In this document: positions 27,851 through 37,733 of the stretch, piece by piece
Numbering within the stretch: position 1 is the stretch's first letter
Layout of the letters: each line of letters begins with the position of its first letter
Source: Luminiphilus syltensis NOR5-1B
Lineage (GTDB): Bacteria > Pseudomonadota > Gammaproteobacteria > Pseudomonadales > Halieaceae
Length of the DNA: 64,000 nucleotides
Direction of reading: 5' to 3'
Assembly: GCF_000158175.1 (NCBI RefSeq)
Contig: NZ_DS999411.1
Span: 1,712,964 to 1,776,963 of the forward strand
Made by a program: the position numbers and the translations under genes
The notes under the pieces: model-generated
What the model was told of the DNA's origin: nothing
Databases searched by the model: none
The model's input: only the letters and a program-made list of their open reading frames with translations

Positions 27851-29794
27851 TTAATGGATAGCCTGCAGCGACGGGTTGTCAGCCGCTGCCGCCACCGGGG
27901 CAGTTGGTGCCGCGGCGTCGAGGATTGCCGCTGCATTAAGCCCGGCCATATCGCGGTTCTGCTGTTGACTGGCCTGTTCGATAAATTCGTCGCCGATGCC
28001 AACATGTTTTATTCGGCATTGTAATCCGTTGGCGGCGAGCCATTCGGCGACGCCGCTTCCAGCACCGCCCGCAATCATATTTTCCTCAACCGTAATCAGT
28101 AATTCATGCGTCGAGGCCAGCGCTTCAAGAAGCGCTTCGTCCAATGGTTTGACCCAGCGCATATCGACTACGGTTGCATTCAGTTGTTCGGCCGCGACTA
28201 AGGCCTCGGGCAGCAAGACGCCAAAATTGACGATCGCGATAGCTTCGCCCTCGCGGACACGACGACCCTTACCCACCGGTAAGACACTCATTTCTGATTC
28301 AATCGGCACGCCAATACCGTTGCCACGAGGATAACGTACGGCAGCGGCTCCGGGATGCTGGTAGGCGGTATACAGCAGCTGTCGGCATTCATTTTCATCG
28401 GCGGGTGCGGCAATGATCATATTGGGAACACACCGCAGGTAGCTTAAGTCGAACACGCCGTGATGCGTGGCGCCGTCCTGACCAACAAGTCCCGCCCTGT
28501 CCAGCGCAAAGGTGACATCGAGCTCCTGCAAGGCGACATCGTGAATCAGTTGATCATAGGCGCGCTGAAGAAACGTAGAGTAAATCGCGACTACCGGCTT
28601 GAGCCCATCACAGGCCATTCCCGCAGCGAGTGTTACTGCGTGCTGTTCGGCAATGGCTACATCGTAGTAACGGTCGGGGAAGTCGCGAGCAAATGTCACC
28701 ATGCCGGACCCCTCGCACATGGCCGGGGTAATGCCGATTAACAGGGGATCAACAGCGGCTATATCACAGAGCCACTGACCAAACACGTCCTGATACTTGG
28801 GTGGTTTGGGCATCGGTGGTTTCGGTGGCACCGAAGGATCGGATTTCTCAAGCTTGTTCAACGCGTGATAACCGACCGGATCTGCCTCGGCGGGGGAGTA
28901 CCCCTTGCCCTTGACCGTGCGGATATGCAGAAGCTGCGGACCGGAAAGCTCGGTCATATTGCCCAGCGCCTGAACCAGCTGGGGCAGGTCGTGGCCATCC
29001 AGTGGCCCGATGTAATTGAAACCCAGTTCTTCGAATAGCGTCCCGGGTGCCACCATGCTCTTCATGTGTTCCTCGGTTCGCTTGGCGACTTCCCATGCGG
29101 TACGGACATTTTCGAGCAGCTTCTTGGAGCCCTCGCGCAAGGAAATATACGCTCGACTGGCCCATATCTTGGCGAAGTAGGTCGCCAGACCGCCGGTATT
29201 GTGACCGATCGACATCTGGTTGTCGTTGAGCACAATCAGCAGGTTGGGGCGAACGTGCCCGGCGTGTGCCAGGGCTTCAAAGGCCATCCCGCCGGTAATC
29301 GCACCATCACCGATCACAGCTACCGTGCGTCGTTTGATCCCCTGCTGCGTGGCGGCAAGCGCCATACCCATACCGGCGGAGACGCTGGTTGATGAATGGC
29401 CGACTCCAAACGTATCGAACGGGCTTTCACTGCGCTTGGGAAACCCCGACAAACCCCCAGCCTGGCGCATGGTATGCATCTGAGCACGCCGCCCGGTGAG
29501 AATTTTGTGTGGATAGGTTTGATGCCCCACGTCCCAGACGATCCGGTCGTGGGGAGTATTCAAGACATGGTGCAGGGCTATCGTGAGTTCTACGACCCCT
29601 AGTCCTGCGCCAAAGTGACCGCCGGTTTGACTGACTGTGAAGAGAAGGAATCGCCTTACTTCATCGGCCAGAGACAAAAGCTGAGGCTCCGTCAGTTGGC
29701 GTATATCCAACTGCTGGGATTCCAGGGCTTCGAGCAGCGGCGTGTCAGGTGTTGTCGTTGGAAGCTGGTCTTGCATGGGAAGATGATAACTCAT
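27851..29794 (-). CDS. dxs: 1-deoxy-D-xylulose-5-phosphate synthase
   Basis: A 647-aa thiamine-diphosphate enzyme for the first step of the MEP isoprenoid pathway. Motifs: [31 protein letters not shown], the TPP motif [14 protein letters not shown] followed by NDNQMSI, the Pyr-domain [13 protein letters not shown], and [15 protein letters not shown]. The N-terminus has two possible ATG starts 18 bases apart; neither has a clear Shine-Dalgarno. The first overlaps the preceding SGNH-like gene by 50 bases. An unusual Ala/Pro-rich C-terminal end of about 20 residues follows the normal family end. It heads the dxs-xseB-ispA transcription order. Confidence 0.96.
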   Translation of the reverse strand: MSYHLPMQDQLPTTTPDTPLLEALESQQLDIRQLTEPQLLSLADEVRRFLLFTVSQTGGHFGAGLGVVELTIALHHVLNTPHDRIVWDVGHQTYPHKILTGRRAQMHTMRQAGGLSGFPKRSESPFDTFGVGHSSTSVSAGMGMALAATQQGIKRRTVAVIGDGAITGGMAFEALAHAGHVRPNLLIVLNDNQMSIGHNTGGLATYFAKIWASRAYISLREGSKKLLENVRTAWEVAKRTEEHMKSMVAPGTLFEELGFNYIGPLDGHDLPQLVQALGNMTELSGPQLLHIRTVKGKGYSPAEADPVGYHALNKLEKSDPSVPPKPPMPKPPKYQDVFGQWLCDIAAVDPLLIGITPAMCEGSGMVTFARDFPDRYYDVAIAEQHAVTLAAGMACDGLKPVVAIYSTFLQRAYDQLIHDVALQELDVTFALDRAGLVGQDGATHHGVFDLSYLRCVPNMIIAAPADENECRQLLYTAYQHPGAAAVRYPRGNGIGVPIESEMSVLPVGKGRRVREGEAIAIVNFGVLLPEALVAAEQLNATVVDMRWVKPLDEALLEALASTHELLITVEENMIAGGAGSGVAEWLAANGLQCRIKHVGIGDEFIEQASQQQNRDMAGLNAAAILDAAAPTAPVAAAADNPSLQAIH

Positions 29795-30494
29795 TCGGTG
29801 GCATTGGCGCTGCAGAAATTGCGTTTTCGATGGCAGCGCTCAGGTACTCGTAACCCGCCTTATTGAGAGTCTGGCCATCGGGCCAGAAAAACCGCGGCGC
29901 CGGATTGCCCCCTGAACCTCGGAGCGAATCATTAATGTCCAGTATTTCCACCCCCGTGGATGCGTCAGCAACGTGATTTAGCGCCACATTTTGAGTTTGA
30001 ATTCGTTGATCATCCTGCTGATTGGCGGGGGTAAGTAGAAACGACAGGGCAAAAATCCGGTCTGAACGGCCCAGGGAATCCCGCGCGGCGACAATCCCCT
30101 CGAGGGCATTAGCCATAGTGTCGATGCGGTCATCTGCCCACCGCGGATCGGTAAGAATGACCACATTTTGGGGGTGGTAATGAGCAATCAGGCGCGCATA
30201 ACACAGGCCTATCTGCTGGGGATGGAGCCCCGCTATACCGCGAATCAAAAGCGCCACACCGTTGACGGAGTCTGGAGGCCTACGCCAGCGAATCGCGGCA
30301 TTCGCGCCCAGAACCAGCGTGGAGTCGGGTTTGATGTGCTCGCCGTTGTCACTCCGCTCCAGCGCATTTCGAAGTGGGTCACAACTGTCGTTCAAGGAGG
30401 GTCGAAGCAGCATATCGGCGCGCAGGAAAAAAAGCAGGGGAATCAGCACAATACAGAATAAGGTCAGCAGCAGTAGCGGGCTGTTCTTGGGCAT
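29745..30494 (-). CDS. Membrane-anchored SGNH/GDSL-like protein of unknown function
   Basis: A 249-aa protein with an N-terminal hydrophobic anchor or signal (about residues 4-23), an alpha/beta pattern with a strand ending [13 protein letters not shown], and near the C-terminus a block [15 protein letters not shown]. This block resembles the last SGNH block, normally DGxHPN-AGY, but Thr stands where the catalytic His is expected. It may be a non-catalytic fold member. I chose the ATG at the MPKNSP start because the 16 codons before it lack the signal character. It overlaps the dxs start by 50 bases, which suggests coupling. Substrate unknown. Confidence 0.6.
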   Translation of the reverse strand: MPKNSPLLLLTLFCIVLIPLLFFLRADMLLRPSLNDSCDPLRNALERSDNGEHIKPDSTLVLGANAAIRWRRPPDSVNGVALLIRGIAGLHPQQIGLCYARLIAHYHPQNVVILTDPRWADDRIDTMANALEGIVAARDSLGRSDRIFALSFLLTPANQQDDQRIQTQNVALNHVADASTGVEILDINDSLRGSGGNPAPRFFWPDGQTLNKAGYEYLSAAIENAISAAPMPPNELSSSHARPASNDNT

Positions 30495-30635
30495 GGCTAG
30501 GCGGTGTCTTGGGTAGCTGCTAATGGTGCAAGCATAGGCCATACCGGAGTAAAAAACCGTCGATCACCCCGCATTTTTTCGCCTTGGCGCACAACGTATT
30601 GTCCCAATTCCCCGCCACTGGGTTACATTAGCATC

Positions 30636-31847
30636 ATGCTATATCAGCGAAAAATTGAAGATAAAGCGCTTCTGGCGGCAAAGCTCGATCTTCAGGTAAG
30701 AAACGCACGCTTTTCGTCGGTCGGCGTGCATTTGATCGGTGTGGCCGCCATGATGGCGCTGCTCTGGTTCCAGTTGCCCCAGAATCTGATTCTGACGGCT
30801 GCCGGTACGATGGTGGCGGTGCTGCTGGTCCGGACCCTGCGTATGACCCAGGCTCAGCACAAGGACTGGGCTCACAGGTATCCGGTGCGCCTGTTGTGGG
30901 AGATGACCGTCGGGGCGCTGGTTACCGGAATGCTGTGGAGCGGGGCGATATTCTGGTTGGACGGCTACTTACCCGACCAATGGTTTTACGTTGCTGTCCT
31001 CATCGCCGCCTTCATCGCCATAGTGGCGGTTTCCGTGATGACGATCGTTCTTCAGCTTTATCTGGCCTACCTATTCTCGACGCTGGTGCCCATGGCGTCC
31101 TGGCTCGCCTTTCACTACGACGCACGGCCTTACAACCTGATAATCGCCGCCGTCATGACCGGGCTGGCGGTTATTCTCTCTCTTATCGGCGGGTGGATGA
31201 GTCGATCTTTTGCCGAATTGGTCAAGGTTAATCTCGAGCGAACTGCAATGGCACAGGATCTCTCGGATCTGACGGCGAGCCTCAGGGTTCGCAACCTCCA
31301 GTTGCAGGAAGCCCGAAAGCAGCTCTCGGAGATGGCGACGGTTGACGAACTTACCGGGTTGCGTAACCGACGCGCGGTCAATCGACTTCTGGATGTTGAG
31401 CTTGCGCGTTCAAAACGTTCAGGCGTGCCAATCGGACTGGTTATGATCGATGTTGACCACTTCAAGTTATACAACGACACCTATGGTCATCCCGATGGCG
31501 ATGAGGTGCTGCAGCAGCTTGCCGAGGTGTTGATGTCAGTGACGTCCCGAGCGGGTGAAATGGCGGCGAGAATGGGTGGCGAAGAGTTTATTCTGGTGCT
31601 GCCGGGTTCAACACAAAACAAGGCGTTGAATAGTGCTGAAATGATCCGCGAGCGATTCAACGCACTTCAGATCCCCCACAAGACATCGTTAACCGCCGAG
31701 TTTGTTACCGTTAGCCAGGGGGTTCTCTCCTGCGTGCCGAATCTCGAGACGCGGGGGGAGGCGTTGATCTCTGCGGTGGATAAAGCGCTATACGAGAGCA
31801 AGCAGCGGGGGCGTAATGCGATTAGCCTGTCTACCTATGTCCCCTGA
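30636..31847 (+). CDS. Membrane-bound diguanylate cyclase (GGDEF domain)
   Basis: A 403-aa protein. The N-terminal half has about five or six membrane helices (residues about 25-200), then a short coiled coil and a GGDEF domain from about residue 235 (VDELTGLRNRRAVNRLL). The active-site loop reads GGEEF, an active variant. The upstream inhibitory site is RAGE rather than RxxD, so product inhibition may be weak. Predicted role: synthesis of cyclic di-GMP in response to an unknown membrane signal. The ATG at the MLYQRK start is chosen; the longer frame upstream lies across the divergent gene start. Confidence 0.88.
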   Translation: MLYQRKIEDKALLAAKLDLQVRNARFSSVGVHLIGVAAMMALLWFQLPQNLILTAAGTMVAVLLVRTLRMTQAQHKDWAHRYPVRLLWEMTVGALVTGMLWSGAIFWLDGYLPDQWFYVAVLIAAFIAIVAVSVMTIVLQLYLAYLFSTLVPMASWLAFHYDARPYNLIIAAVMTGLAVILSLIGGWMSRSFAELVKVNLERTAMAQDLSDLTASLRVRNLQLQEARKQLSEMATVDELTGLRNRRAVNRLLDVELARSKRSGVPIGLVMIDVDHFKLYNDTYGHPDGDEVLQQLAEVLMSVTSRAGEMAARMGGEEFILVLPGSTQNKALNSAEMIRERFNALQIPHKTSLTAEFVTVSQGVLSCVPNLETRGEALISAVDKALYESKQRGRNAISLSTYVP

Positions 31848-31857
31848 TCAACTCGGC

Positions 31858-32244
31858 TCAGGATTCCTCAAACTGTTTGCGTAGCTTATCGAGCTGCCGG
31901 CGCTGGTGCTTGTCCGGTTTGTGGGTGGGCCGTGCCAGGGCTCCGGCGGCCCGCCGCGCTTCCATGGCCCGCAGCCGACGGGCCACACTATCTTCGGTTT
32001 CTTCGTAAAGGGTTTGTGCCATGGGTGCCCCCTGGCGTTGATCGCTGAGTTTTTTGACGACAACCGTGCGCTCATCCCAGCCTTGCCGAACGTCGAGCTC
32101 GGTACCCACATCGATTTCCTTCGATACCTTGACTCGCTGGCCATCAATATGAACCTTACCCGCTTCGATAGCGGTTTTTGCCAGTGACCGGGTTTTAAAA
32201 AAGCGTGCAGCCCAGAGCCATTTGTCGAGGCGGAGTTTATCCAT
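31858..32244 (-). CDS. hslR: Ribosome-associated heat shock protein Hsp15 (S4 domain)
   Basis: A 128-aa protein with an N-terminal S4 RNA-binding domain (MDKLRLDKWLWAARFFKTRSL is the family start; KVHIDGQRVK the binding loop) and a basic C-terminal helix. In E. coli, Hsp15 binds free 50S subunits carrying nascent chains and helps recycle them. Located 12 bases downstream of yrfG on the same strand, as in E. coli where yrfG and hslR are neighbours. Confidence 0.93.
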   Translation of the reverse strand: MDKLRLDKWLWAARFFKTRSLAKTAIEAGKVHIDGQRVKVSKEIDVGTELDVRQGWDERTVVVKKLSDQRQGAPMAQTLYEETEDSVARRLRAMEARRAAGALARPTHKPDKHQRRQLDKLRKQFEES

Positions 32245-32256
32245 GCGCGAATAGTC

Positions 32257-32958
32257 TCACAGTGCGGGCAGCCCCTTGCTGATTTCGTCAAAATGCAGAA
32301 TGGCGGGGTATCGGGTGTCGGTCTTCGGTGGCTGCCGACTGTCCGGTTGCCGCAAGCTGATCAGGTGTTGGATGCCGTAATCATGGGCCGCGTCCAGCAC
32401 GGGCTCGGAGTCGTCGATAAAGAGGGTTTTGGTGGGATTAAAGGCATGATTTTCCTGAAGCCGCTGCCAGAACACATTGTTTTCCTTGGGAACACCATAC
32501 TCATGCGAACTGACGACGCGGTCAAACCAGGGGGTCAGCATGACTCGCTCCAGCTTGATCTTCAGCGTCTCTGGATGGGCGTTGGTAATGAGAACGACGT
32601 CGCAGTGACTGGCGCTTAGCTGCTTGAGAAACCGTTCGGCCTCGGGCCGCCAGGCGATGCCGTGTGCCAGTGTTCGTTTCAGCTGAGCGACATCAAAACC
32701 CAGGGTGGCAGACCAGAAGTCGAGACAGTACCAGTTGAGTCTTCCCGATTCGGCGGCAAAAATAGAGTTTAGTCGGCTTGCCGCTTCCTCGTGGCTGATG
32801 TGATGGATTGTTGCGTAGTGCTCAGGAATCGCTCGACCCCAGAAGTCATTGTCGAAGCTCAGATCCAGCAAGGTGCCATCCATATCGAGCAGAACGGTCT
32901 CGATGCTGTCCCAGAACACCGCGGATACCGAGCGACAGGGTTCGACTGCTAACGACAT
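32257..32958 (-). CDS. yrfG: GMP/IMP nucleotidase, HAD family (YrfG)
   Basis: A 233-aa HAD hydrolase. Motif I is LLDMDGTLLD at about residue 20, motif II LITNAH, motif III Lys in the KIKLERVM area, motif IV LFIDDSEPVLDAA. The FDNDFWGRAIPEHYA segment is specific to the YrfG group, which dephosphorylates GMP and IMP. Followed by hslR on the same strand. Divergent from cysQ with about 20 bases between the starts. Confidence 0.9.
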   Translation of the reverse strand: MSLAVEPCRSVSAVFWDSIETVLLDMDGTLLDLSFDNDFWGRAIPEHYATIHHISHEEAASRLNSIFAAESGRLNWYCLDFWSATLGFDVAQLKRTLAHGIAWRPEAERFLKQLSASHCDVVLITNAHPETLKIKLERVMLTPWFDRVVSSHEYGVPKENNVFWQRLQENHAFNPTKTLFIDDSEPVLDAAHDYGIQHLISLRQPDSRQPPKTDTRYPAILHFDEISKGLPAL

Positions 32959-32979
32959 ACAAGTGGTAACCTCTCAACC

Positions 32980-33912
32980 ATGTTGGACAATAATAGTTAC
33001 AGCGCCCATCGCCTGGCTGAGCTGGTCAGTGACACAACGGACTTAGCCTCAATCGACGCTTTCGTTGAAAAGGTGTTTGATACGTGCCATCGCGCCGACG
33101 AACTGCTGCGATCCTACTATAGCAACCCCGACGCTGTGGATGTGTCGCAGAAGGCGGACGACAGTCCGGTAACGGCGGCCGATCATGCCTCCCATGAGTG
33201 TTGGGTGGAGGCATTGGCGGCCTTGACCCCATCGATACCGGTGCTCTCTGAGGAGTCCACCGCTGCAGAACTGGAGCAGCGACGGCAGTGGCAACGTTTA
33301 TGGGTGCTCGATCCCTTGGATGGGACCAAGGAGTTTATTGCCAGAACCGGTGAGTTCACGATCAATCTGGCCCTGGTCGACGAGGAGCGCCCTGTGCTGG
33401 GGCTGATTTCAGTACCCATGCAGCGCTTGTGGTATCTCGGTATCCCGGGTGTTGGCGCCTGGCGGTTCCGATCGGCGGAGGGCCTTCGCAATCCGACCAC
33501 CCTGAAGTTGACAGACTTTGGCTCGAATTCGGGAGTTACCTTATTGGCAAGTGCCCGACACCATCCTGGTCGTGTGTCGCTGATGATGACCCAGCTGGAG
33601 CCCCTCGGTACCCCAGTCAGCCGGGAAAACGCCGGCAGCGCATTGAAGTTTTGCCGTATGCTCGACGGAGACGGCGATGTCTACCCAAGGACCTCGCCCT
33701 GCTATGAATGGGATGTTGCTGCCGGTGACGCGCTGGTCTCGGCGGCGGGGGGGGCGGTCACCACCTATGCGGGTGAACCACTGCGTTACAACTGTCGCGA
33801 TACGTTGTTGGTCGATGACTTTATCGCCGTGGCGGACCCTACAGTCGACTATCTTTCTGTGTTGGCCGATGAGCACGGCAACCGGCTTGTCAGCCCGAAG
33901 TCCGGAGAGTAG
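32980..33912 (+). CDS. cysQ: 3'(2'),5'-bisphosphate nucleotidase CysQ
   Basis: A 310-aa lithium-sensitive inositol-monophosphatase-fold enzyme hydrolysing PAP/PAPS in sulfur assimilation. Motifs: KADDSPVTAADHASH, VLSEES, WVLDPLDGTKEFIARTGEFTINLAL with the metal-binding DPLDGT, and the C-terminal CYEWDVAAGDALVSAAGG. It is about 40 residues longer at the N-terminus than E. coli CysQ. DUF465 gene follows 29 bases downstream. Confidence 0.93.
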   Translation: MLDNNSYSAHRLAELVSDTTDLASIDAFVEKVFDTCHRADELLRSYYSNPDAVDVSQKADDSPVTAADHASHECWVEALAALTPSIPVLSEESTAAELEQRRQWQRLWVLDPLDGTKEFIARTGEFTINLALVDEERPVLGLISVPMQRLWYLGIPGVGAWRFRSAEGLRNPTTLKLTDFGSNSGVTLLASARHHPGRVSLMMTQLEPLGTPVSRENAGSALKFCRMLDGDGDVYPRTSPCYEWDVAAGDALVSAAGGAVTTYAGEPLRYNCRDTLLVDDFIAVADPTVDYLSVLADEHGNRLVSPKSGE

Positions 33913-33941
33913 ATTGCGGACTGACTTCAGGGAAATTGGTC

Positions 33942-34178
33942 ATGAGTGACATCGAGCCAAATAACGACAGGCGTGCTGCCAATGAGCCGATGACACCCGG
34001 GATGCGCCTGACGAGTCTCCAATCCCGTCACAAGGCACTGGACATCAAGATTATTGAGATCCAGTCCCATCCCTACCAGAATCAGCTGCTGATCCAGCGT
34101 CTAAAAAAAGAAAAATTAAAGCTCAAGGATGAGATCGAGCGGCTCAAGGATGAAATGATTCCGGACCTAAACGCCTAA
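33942..34178 (+). CDS. DUF465 (YdcH-like) small coiled-coil protein
   Basis: A 78-aa protein, charged, with SRHKALDIKIIEIQ and a C-terminal helix QLLIQRLKKEKLKLKDEIERL typical of the YdcH family, whose function is unknown. The ATG is preferred over a TTG two codons earlier. Its last codons (Leu-Asn-Ala-stop) are written by the first unit of an 8-bp tandem repeat that continues beyond the stop. Confidence 0.85.
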   Translation: MSDIEPNNDRRAANEPMTPGMRLTSLQSRHKALDIKIIEIQSHPYQNQLLIQRLKKEKLKLKDEIERLKDEMIPDLNA

Positions 34179-34240
34179 ACGCCTAAACGCCTAAACGCCT
34201 AAACGCCTAAACGCCTAAACGCCTAAACGCCTAAACGCCT
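34166..34240. repeat. 8-bp tandem repeat, nine copies of CCTAAACG
   Basis: Nine perfect units from 34166 to 34237 plus a partial tenth. Unit length 8 is not a multiple of 3 and each unit has TAA on the plus strand and TAG on the minus strand, so the array stops translation in all frames on both strands. It writes the end of the DUF465 gene and the stop of the convergent ogt. Confidence 0.98.
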
Positions 34241-34710
34241 GAATCCTGCTCCAGTTCCAATAACCATTGCTTTCGATCCAGCCCCCCTGAGAAACCGGTT
34301 AGCTTGCCATTGCTGCCCACTACCCGGTGGCAGGGAATCATAATCGGGATAGGGTTTTTCGCAATCGCAAGGCCCACGGCCCGCGCTGCATTGACACGTC
34401 CGATCTGAGCCGCAATATCGGCGTAGCTGCGAGTCTCTCCGCGCCTGATGGTCAGTAGCGCGGCCCAGACCTCGCGCTGGAAGGGGGTGCCCTCGGGCTG
34501 CAGTGGTACTTCAAACGCAATGGGTTTTCCCGAGAAATACCGGGCCAGCTCGCGCAGTGCCTGAGGGAGGCAGTGGTCTTCGGGGTAGGTCGTGTTGCGA
34601 AGAATTCGGTCTGGATCGGGCCAGTGGATGGCAATAACGCTTTCATCCGTGGCTTCGATCACGAGGGGGCCCAGCGGCGTCTCGAGTGAACTTGAGTTTG
34701 TGGGGCTCAA
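34231..34710 (-). CDS. ogt: Methylated-DNA-protein-cysteine S-methyltransferase
   Basis: A 159-aa suicide DNA repair protein that takes methyl groups from O6-methylguanine. The active site IPCHRVVGSNGKLTG is intact, and FQREVWAAL and IGRVNAARAVG are typical. The N-terminal domain is short, as in Ogt proteins rather than Ada. Start overlaps the end of the antiporter gene by 4 bases, indicating one operon. The stop lies in the 8-bp repeat. Confidence 0.95.
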   Translation of the reverse strand: MSPTNSSSLETPLGPLVIEATDESVIAIHWPDPDRILRNTTYPEDHCLPQALRELARYFSGKPIAFEVPLQPEGTPFQREVWAALLTIRRGETRSYADIAAQIGRVNAARAVGLAIAKNPIPIMIPCHRVVGSNGKLTGFSGGLDRKQWLLELEQDSGV

Positions 34711-36284
34711 GCGGTCGTCTCTGCAGATCCGTTGATCAATTCGGAAGCATGCGCCGCGAAACCGGCCCCCGCTTGTCCGTAGAGGTTGAATGCCGAAATG
34801 CCGTGTTCGGACATTTCGACCTCATGGTCTGCGTAGCGCACCACCGCGGCGAGCTCGCCACTGTAGTTAAGGGAGCGCAGCAATCCTGCCACCAGCATGT
34901 TTTCGGGGTGGTTGGTGAGTGCGAGCATGACAAGTTGGACATTATTTATATCAATACGTTGCCAGAAATCAGGATCAGACGCGTCAGCACGTATCACGCG
35001 CCTGTTTTCCGACTTGTGAACGGCTACCTGGGCGGCTCCGCTCTCGACACCGAGTACCGAAGGGCCAAACCTGGGTGCCAACGATTCGTAGGCACCGGTA
35101 CCTACGCGGCCCATGCCGAGAATGATGATGCGGGTATCACTGATGGGCTCCATACTTGCCATCAGCTCGTCTGACTGAAACCGGAATAATCGATCGCGGT
35201 AGGTCTGGTAAAAACGATGGCTTGCGGTTGAGAGCGGTGCAGCGACGACAAAACTGACAGCAATGGCGATGGAAATTGCGCCGCTCCACTGTGGATCAAC
35301 CCAGCCCACGGTGGCCGCTACAGCGACCACAATCAATCCGAACTCGCTGTAATTGGCCAGCGAGCCCGATGCCAGTACTGCGACGCGAGCGCTGGTGTGA
35401 AAGCGTGTCATCAGCAGGAAATACAGCAGCGGCTTGAGCGTGGCCAACAATCCCAGAATAACGGCAATAAAGATCAGGGTAGTCGATGGCCAGCCGGCGA
35501 GGCCGATACTGAGAAAAAAGCCGACCAGGAACAAATCCTTGAACTGAATCAGATTTTTGGCCATGTCCTTCGCTTTTGGGTGGCCGGCGAGGATGGCACC
35601 GAACAGCAGTGCACCCAGGTCTCCTTTGATACCCACGGCATCCGACAACTGTGCCGCGCCCAGTGCCAGCGCCAGGCCGGAAAGCGTCAGCAGTTCACCG
35701 TAACCTGCCACGGACAGTAGCTTCAGTATCAATGGTCTCGCCGGGATAATTAGCAGTAACCAGAGGGCTTCGAGCTGGGGGGCTTTGCTAGTGCTGAAAG
35801 CGAGGAAGACGACGGCGACAAGATCCTGAACAATAAGAATGCCGATGGCCAGATTGGCGTGTGCAGAGGTCGACTCTCCCCGTTCCTGCAGTGTTTGGAT
35901 CACAAATACCGTACTGGAGAAGGTGAGGGCGAAAGCGATCACCAAAGCCGCCGTCAATGAGATCTGTAGCCCTGGAATTAGCGCCGACGCGCCGAGTAGG
36001 AGGCCGAGCATTACCAAATGGGTCACGGCCATATGTATGACTGTGGTGCCCCAAACCTTGGTTTGCAGCAATTTCCTCGCATCCAGTTTGAGGCCGATAG
36101 TGAAGAGCATCAGGGTGATGCCCACATCGGCCAAATGCTCGAGCAGGGCCCCCGATTCGAGGCTGAACTCGTGGAGTACAAAACCGGCAGCCAGATATCC
36201 CACCAGAGCGGGTAGGCCTGCGGCCCGACTCAGCATGCCGCAAAGCAGGGCAGTGACAATAATGAGCGGATCCAGACCTAGCAA
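34707..36284 (-). CDS. CPA2-family cation:proton antiporter with RCK (TrkA-N) domain, KefB/YbaL-like
   Basis: A 525-aa membrane protein. Twelve or so hydrophobic segments cover residues 1-390 (GYLAAGFVLHEF and MLFTIGLKLDARKL are family blocks). A TrkA-N Rossmann domain follows from about 395 (RIIILGMGRVGTGAYESLAPRFG). The RCK part is shorter than in KefB, as in YbaL. Predicted role: potassium or other monovalent cation/proton exchange with ligand gating; the ion is not decidable from sequence. Overlaps ogt by 4 bases and lies 3 bases after the upstream small membrane gene. Confidence 0.9.
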   Translation of the reverse strand: MLGLDPLIIVTALLCGMLSRAAGLPALVGYLAAGFVLHEFSLESGALLEHLADVGITLMLFTIGLKLDARKLLQTKVWGTTVIHMAVTHLVMLGLLLGASALIPGLQISLTAALVIAFALTFSSTVFVIQTLQERGESTSAHANLAIGILIVQDLVAVVFLAFSTSKAPQLEALWLLLIIPARPLILKLLSVAGYGELLTLSGLALALGAAQLSDAVGIKGDLGALLFGAILAGHPKAKDMAKNLIQFKDLFLVGFFLSIGLAGWPSTTLIFIAVILGLLATLKPLLYFLLMTRFHTSARVAVLASGSLANYSEFGLIVVAVAATVGWVDPQWSGAISIAIAVSFVVAAPLSTASHRFYQTYRDRLFRFQSDELMASMEPISDTRIIILGMGRVGTGAYESLAPRFGPSVLGVESGAAQVAVHKSENRRVIRADASDPDFWQRIDINNVQLVMLALTNHPENMLVAGLLRSLNYSGELAAVVRYADHEVEMSEHGISAFNLYGQAGAGFAAHASELINGSAETTA

Positions 36285-36286
36285 CG

Positions 36287-36604
36287 TTATCCCTCGCGAA
36301 TCGTGATGTCATTGCGTAAAAGTGCAATCAATACGGACGCCAGTAAACACAGCTCAACTCCTGTTGCCAAGTCAAATTGCAGGGAAAGCGCATCAATCAG
36401 AGCCGTGCAGCAAAATAATGAGGTTGCCACCAGACTCAATCTCGAGGTGCCCATTAATCCCAGGAAAAGAAGTATGAACACCACCCCGCGGCCAGCCCCC
36501 AGAAGGGTTGGTGTTGCAAGTGGCTCAAACCAGAGTGCCCCAATATGAAGGCCCCCGGCGAGCAGAGCGAATAATGTGGCGGCGGTTCGAGCCTTTCTCG
36601 ACAT
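36287..36604 (-). CDS. Small hypothetical integral membrane protein
   Basis: A 105-aa protein with three or four hydrophobic segments and a short charged C-terminus. No family recognised. The ATG at 36604 has AAGGAAA 9 bases upstream; an ATG 48 bases earlier has no ribosome-binding site. Two bases separate it from the antiporter gene, so the two are likely cotranscribed and it may be an accessory membrane subunit. Function unknown. Confidence 0.55.
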   Translation of the reverse strand: MSRKARTAATLFALLAGGLHIGALWFEPLATPTLLGAGRGVVFILLFLGLMGTSRLSLVATSLFCCTALIDALSLQFDLATGVELCLLASVLIALLRNDITIREG

Positions 36605-36745
36605 CGATTGAGAATTTCCTTTTACAGCGCGCGTCGAATGAGTGTGGCTCATAATGAGGAGCGGGTGGTATACACTCGTTAAAATTTAAAAGCGGTTGTC
36701 GCCATTGCAACTGTATCTATTTTGGTCTGCCCCGAACATCAGCCT

Positions 36746-37733
36746 ATGTCGTCCGTGCCTATAAAGCCATTGTCATTACTGGAGTCCTTAAGTAGTGGTA
36801 TCTCTCAGTCTGCAGATGCACTGGCTGATACGCACGGATGTGATGTCAGCTGCATCGACCAGGCTATCGACGCGCTCAAGGCGCAGGGCTTTGATATACG
36901 TATCGAGAAGTCTCAGGTCACCCTCGTCGCTCCACTAGAGTTGCTCTCGGCCCAAACTATCCAACGCGAACTCGAGCAGCGCTATTCACTGTCACTGGGT
37001 ATCGAGGTTGTACCCGAGGTCGGTAGTACCAACGAAGTGCTCCTGCGACGAGCGTTTATGGCGGACGATCCCTTGACAATACATGGCAAGGTTTTTCTCG
37101 CCGAACAACAGCTGGGAGGGCGAGGTCGCCGCGGCCGTAGTTGGGTAAGCCCGATGGCGCAAAATCTTTATTTATCCATAGGCTGGTGTTTTGATGCCGG
37201 GGTCGAAGCGATGGCCGGTCTCAGCCTGGCCGTCGGTGTGGCGGTGGCTGGCGGTATCAGGGAGTGTTGCGGTGTCGATGTATCACTGAAATGGCCCAAT
37301 GACGTGTACCTCGCCGGTCATAAGGTGGGCGGGGTACTGATAGAAACGGCGGGGGACGCCTCAGGTCCTTGCGCAGCCGTTATCGGTATCGGTATTAATG
37401 TTGCGATGCGAGGGGCTTCATCAAACGCAATAACCCAGGACTGGACCGCGCTTGAGCGCCACAGTGAGTTCATCATTTCGCGAATAACCTTGCAGTTTGC
37501 GTGTTGTCTCAGCTGACCCGTTGCTGACGGAGTATCCCACTGGGGGGTTTACCCGCTGGCGTGACCCCTGGAGCCAATTGGATTACCTGAGCAATGCCCA
37601 GGTTCTGGTATCGGGTGCCATGCAGATACAGGGAGCGGCTTGCGGGGTGGATGAGACCGGTGGCCTCCTGGTGGACACCCACCAGGGGCGAAAGACCGTT
37701 TACTCGGGCGATGTTTCGGTGCGGCGTCAATGA
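36746..37733 (+). pseudogene. birA: Biotin-protein ligase/biotin operon repressor BirA, split by a frameshift
   Basis: The first part encodes about 257 residues: the N-terminal winged helix, then the catalytic domain with GRGRRGRSWVSP, KWPNDVYL and GVLIET, up to VIGIGINV. It then runs out of frame at about 37496 and stops at 37516. The remaining C-terminal domain continues in the +1 frame from RVVSADPL to the stop, overlapping coaX by 4 bases. Family alignment calls for a continuous protein, with the break near CAGTTTGCG where removing one T restores the frame. It may be an assembly error, a real mutation, or recoding. BirA is normally essential, so a working copy is expected. Confidence 0.8.
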
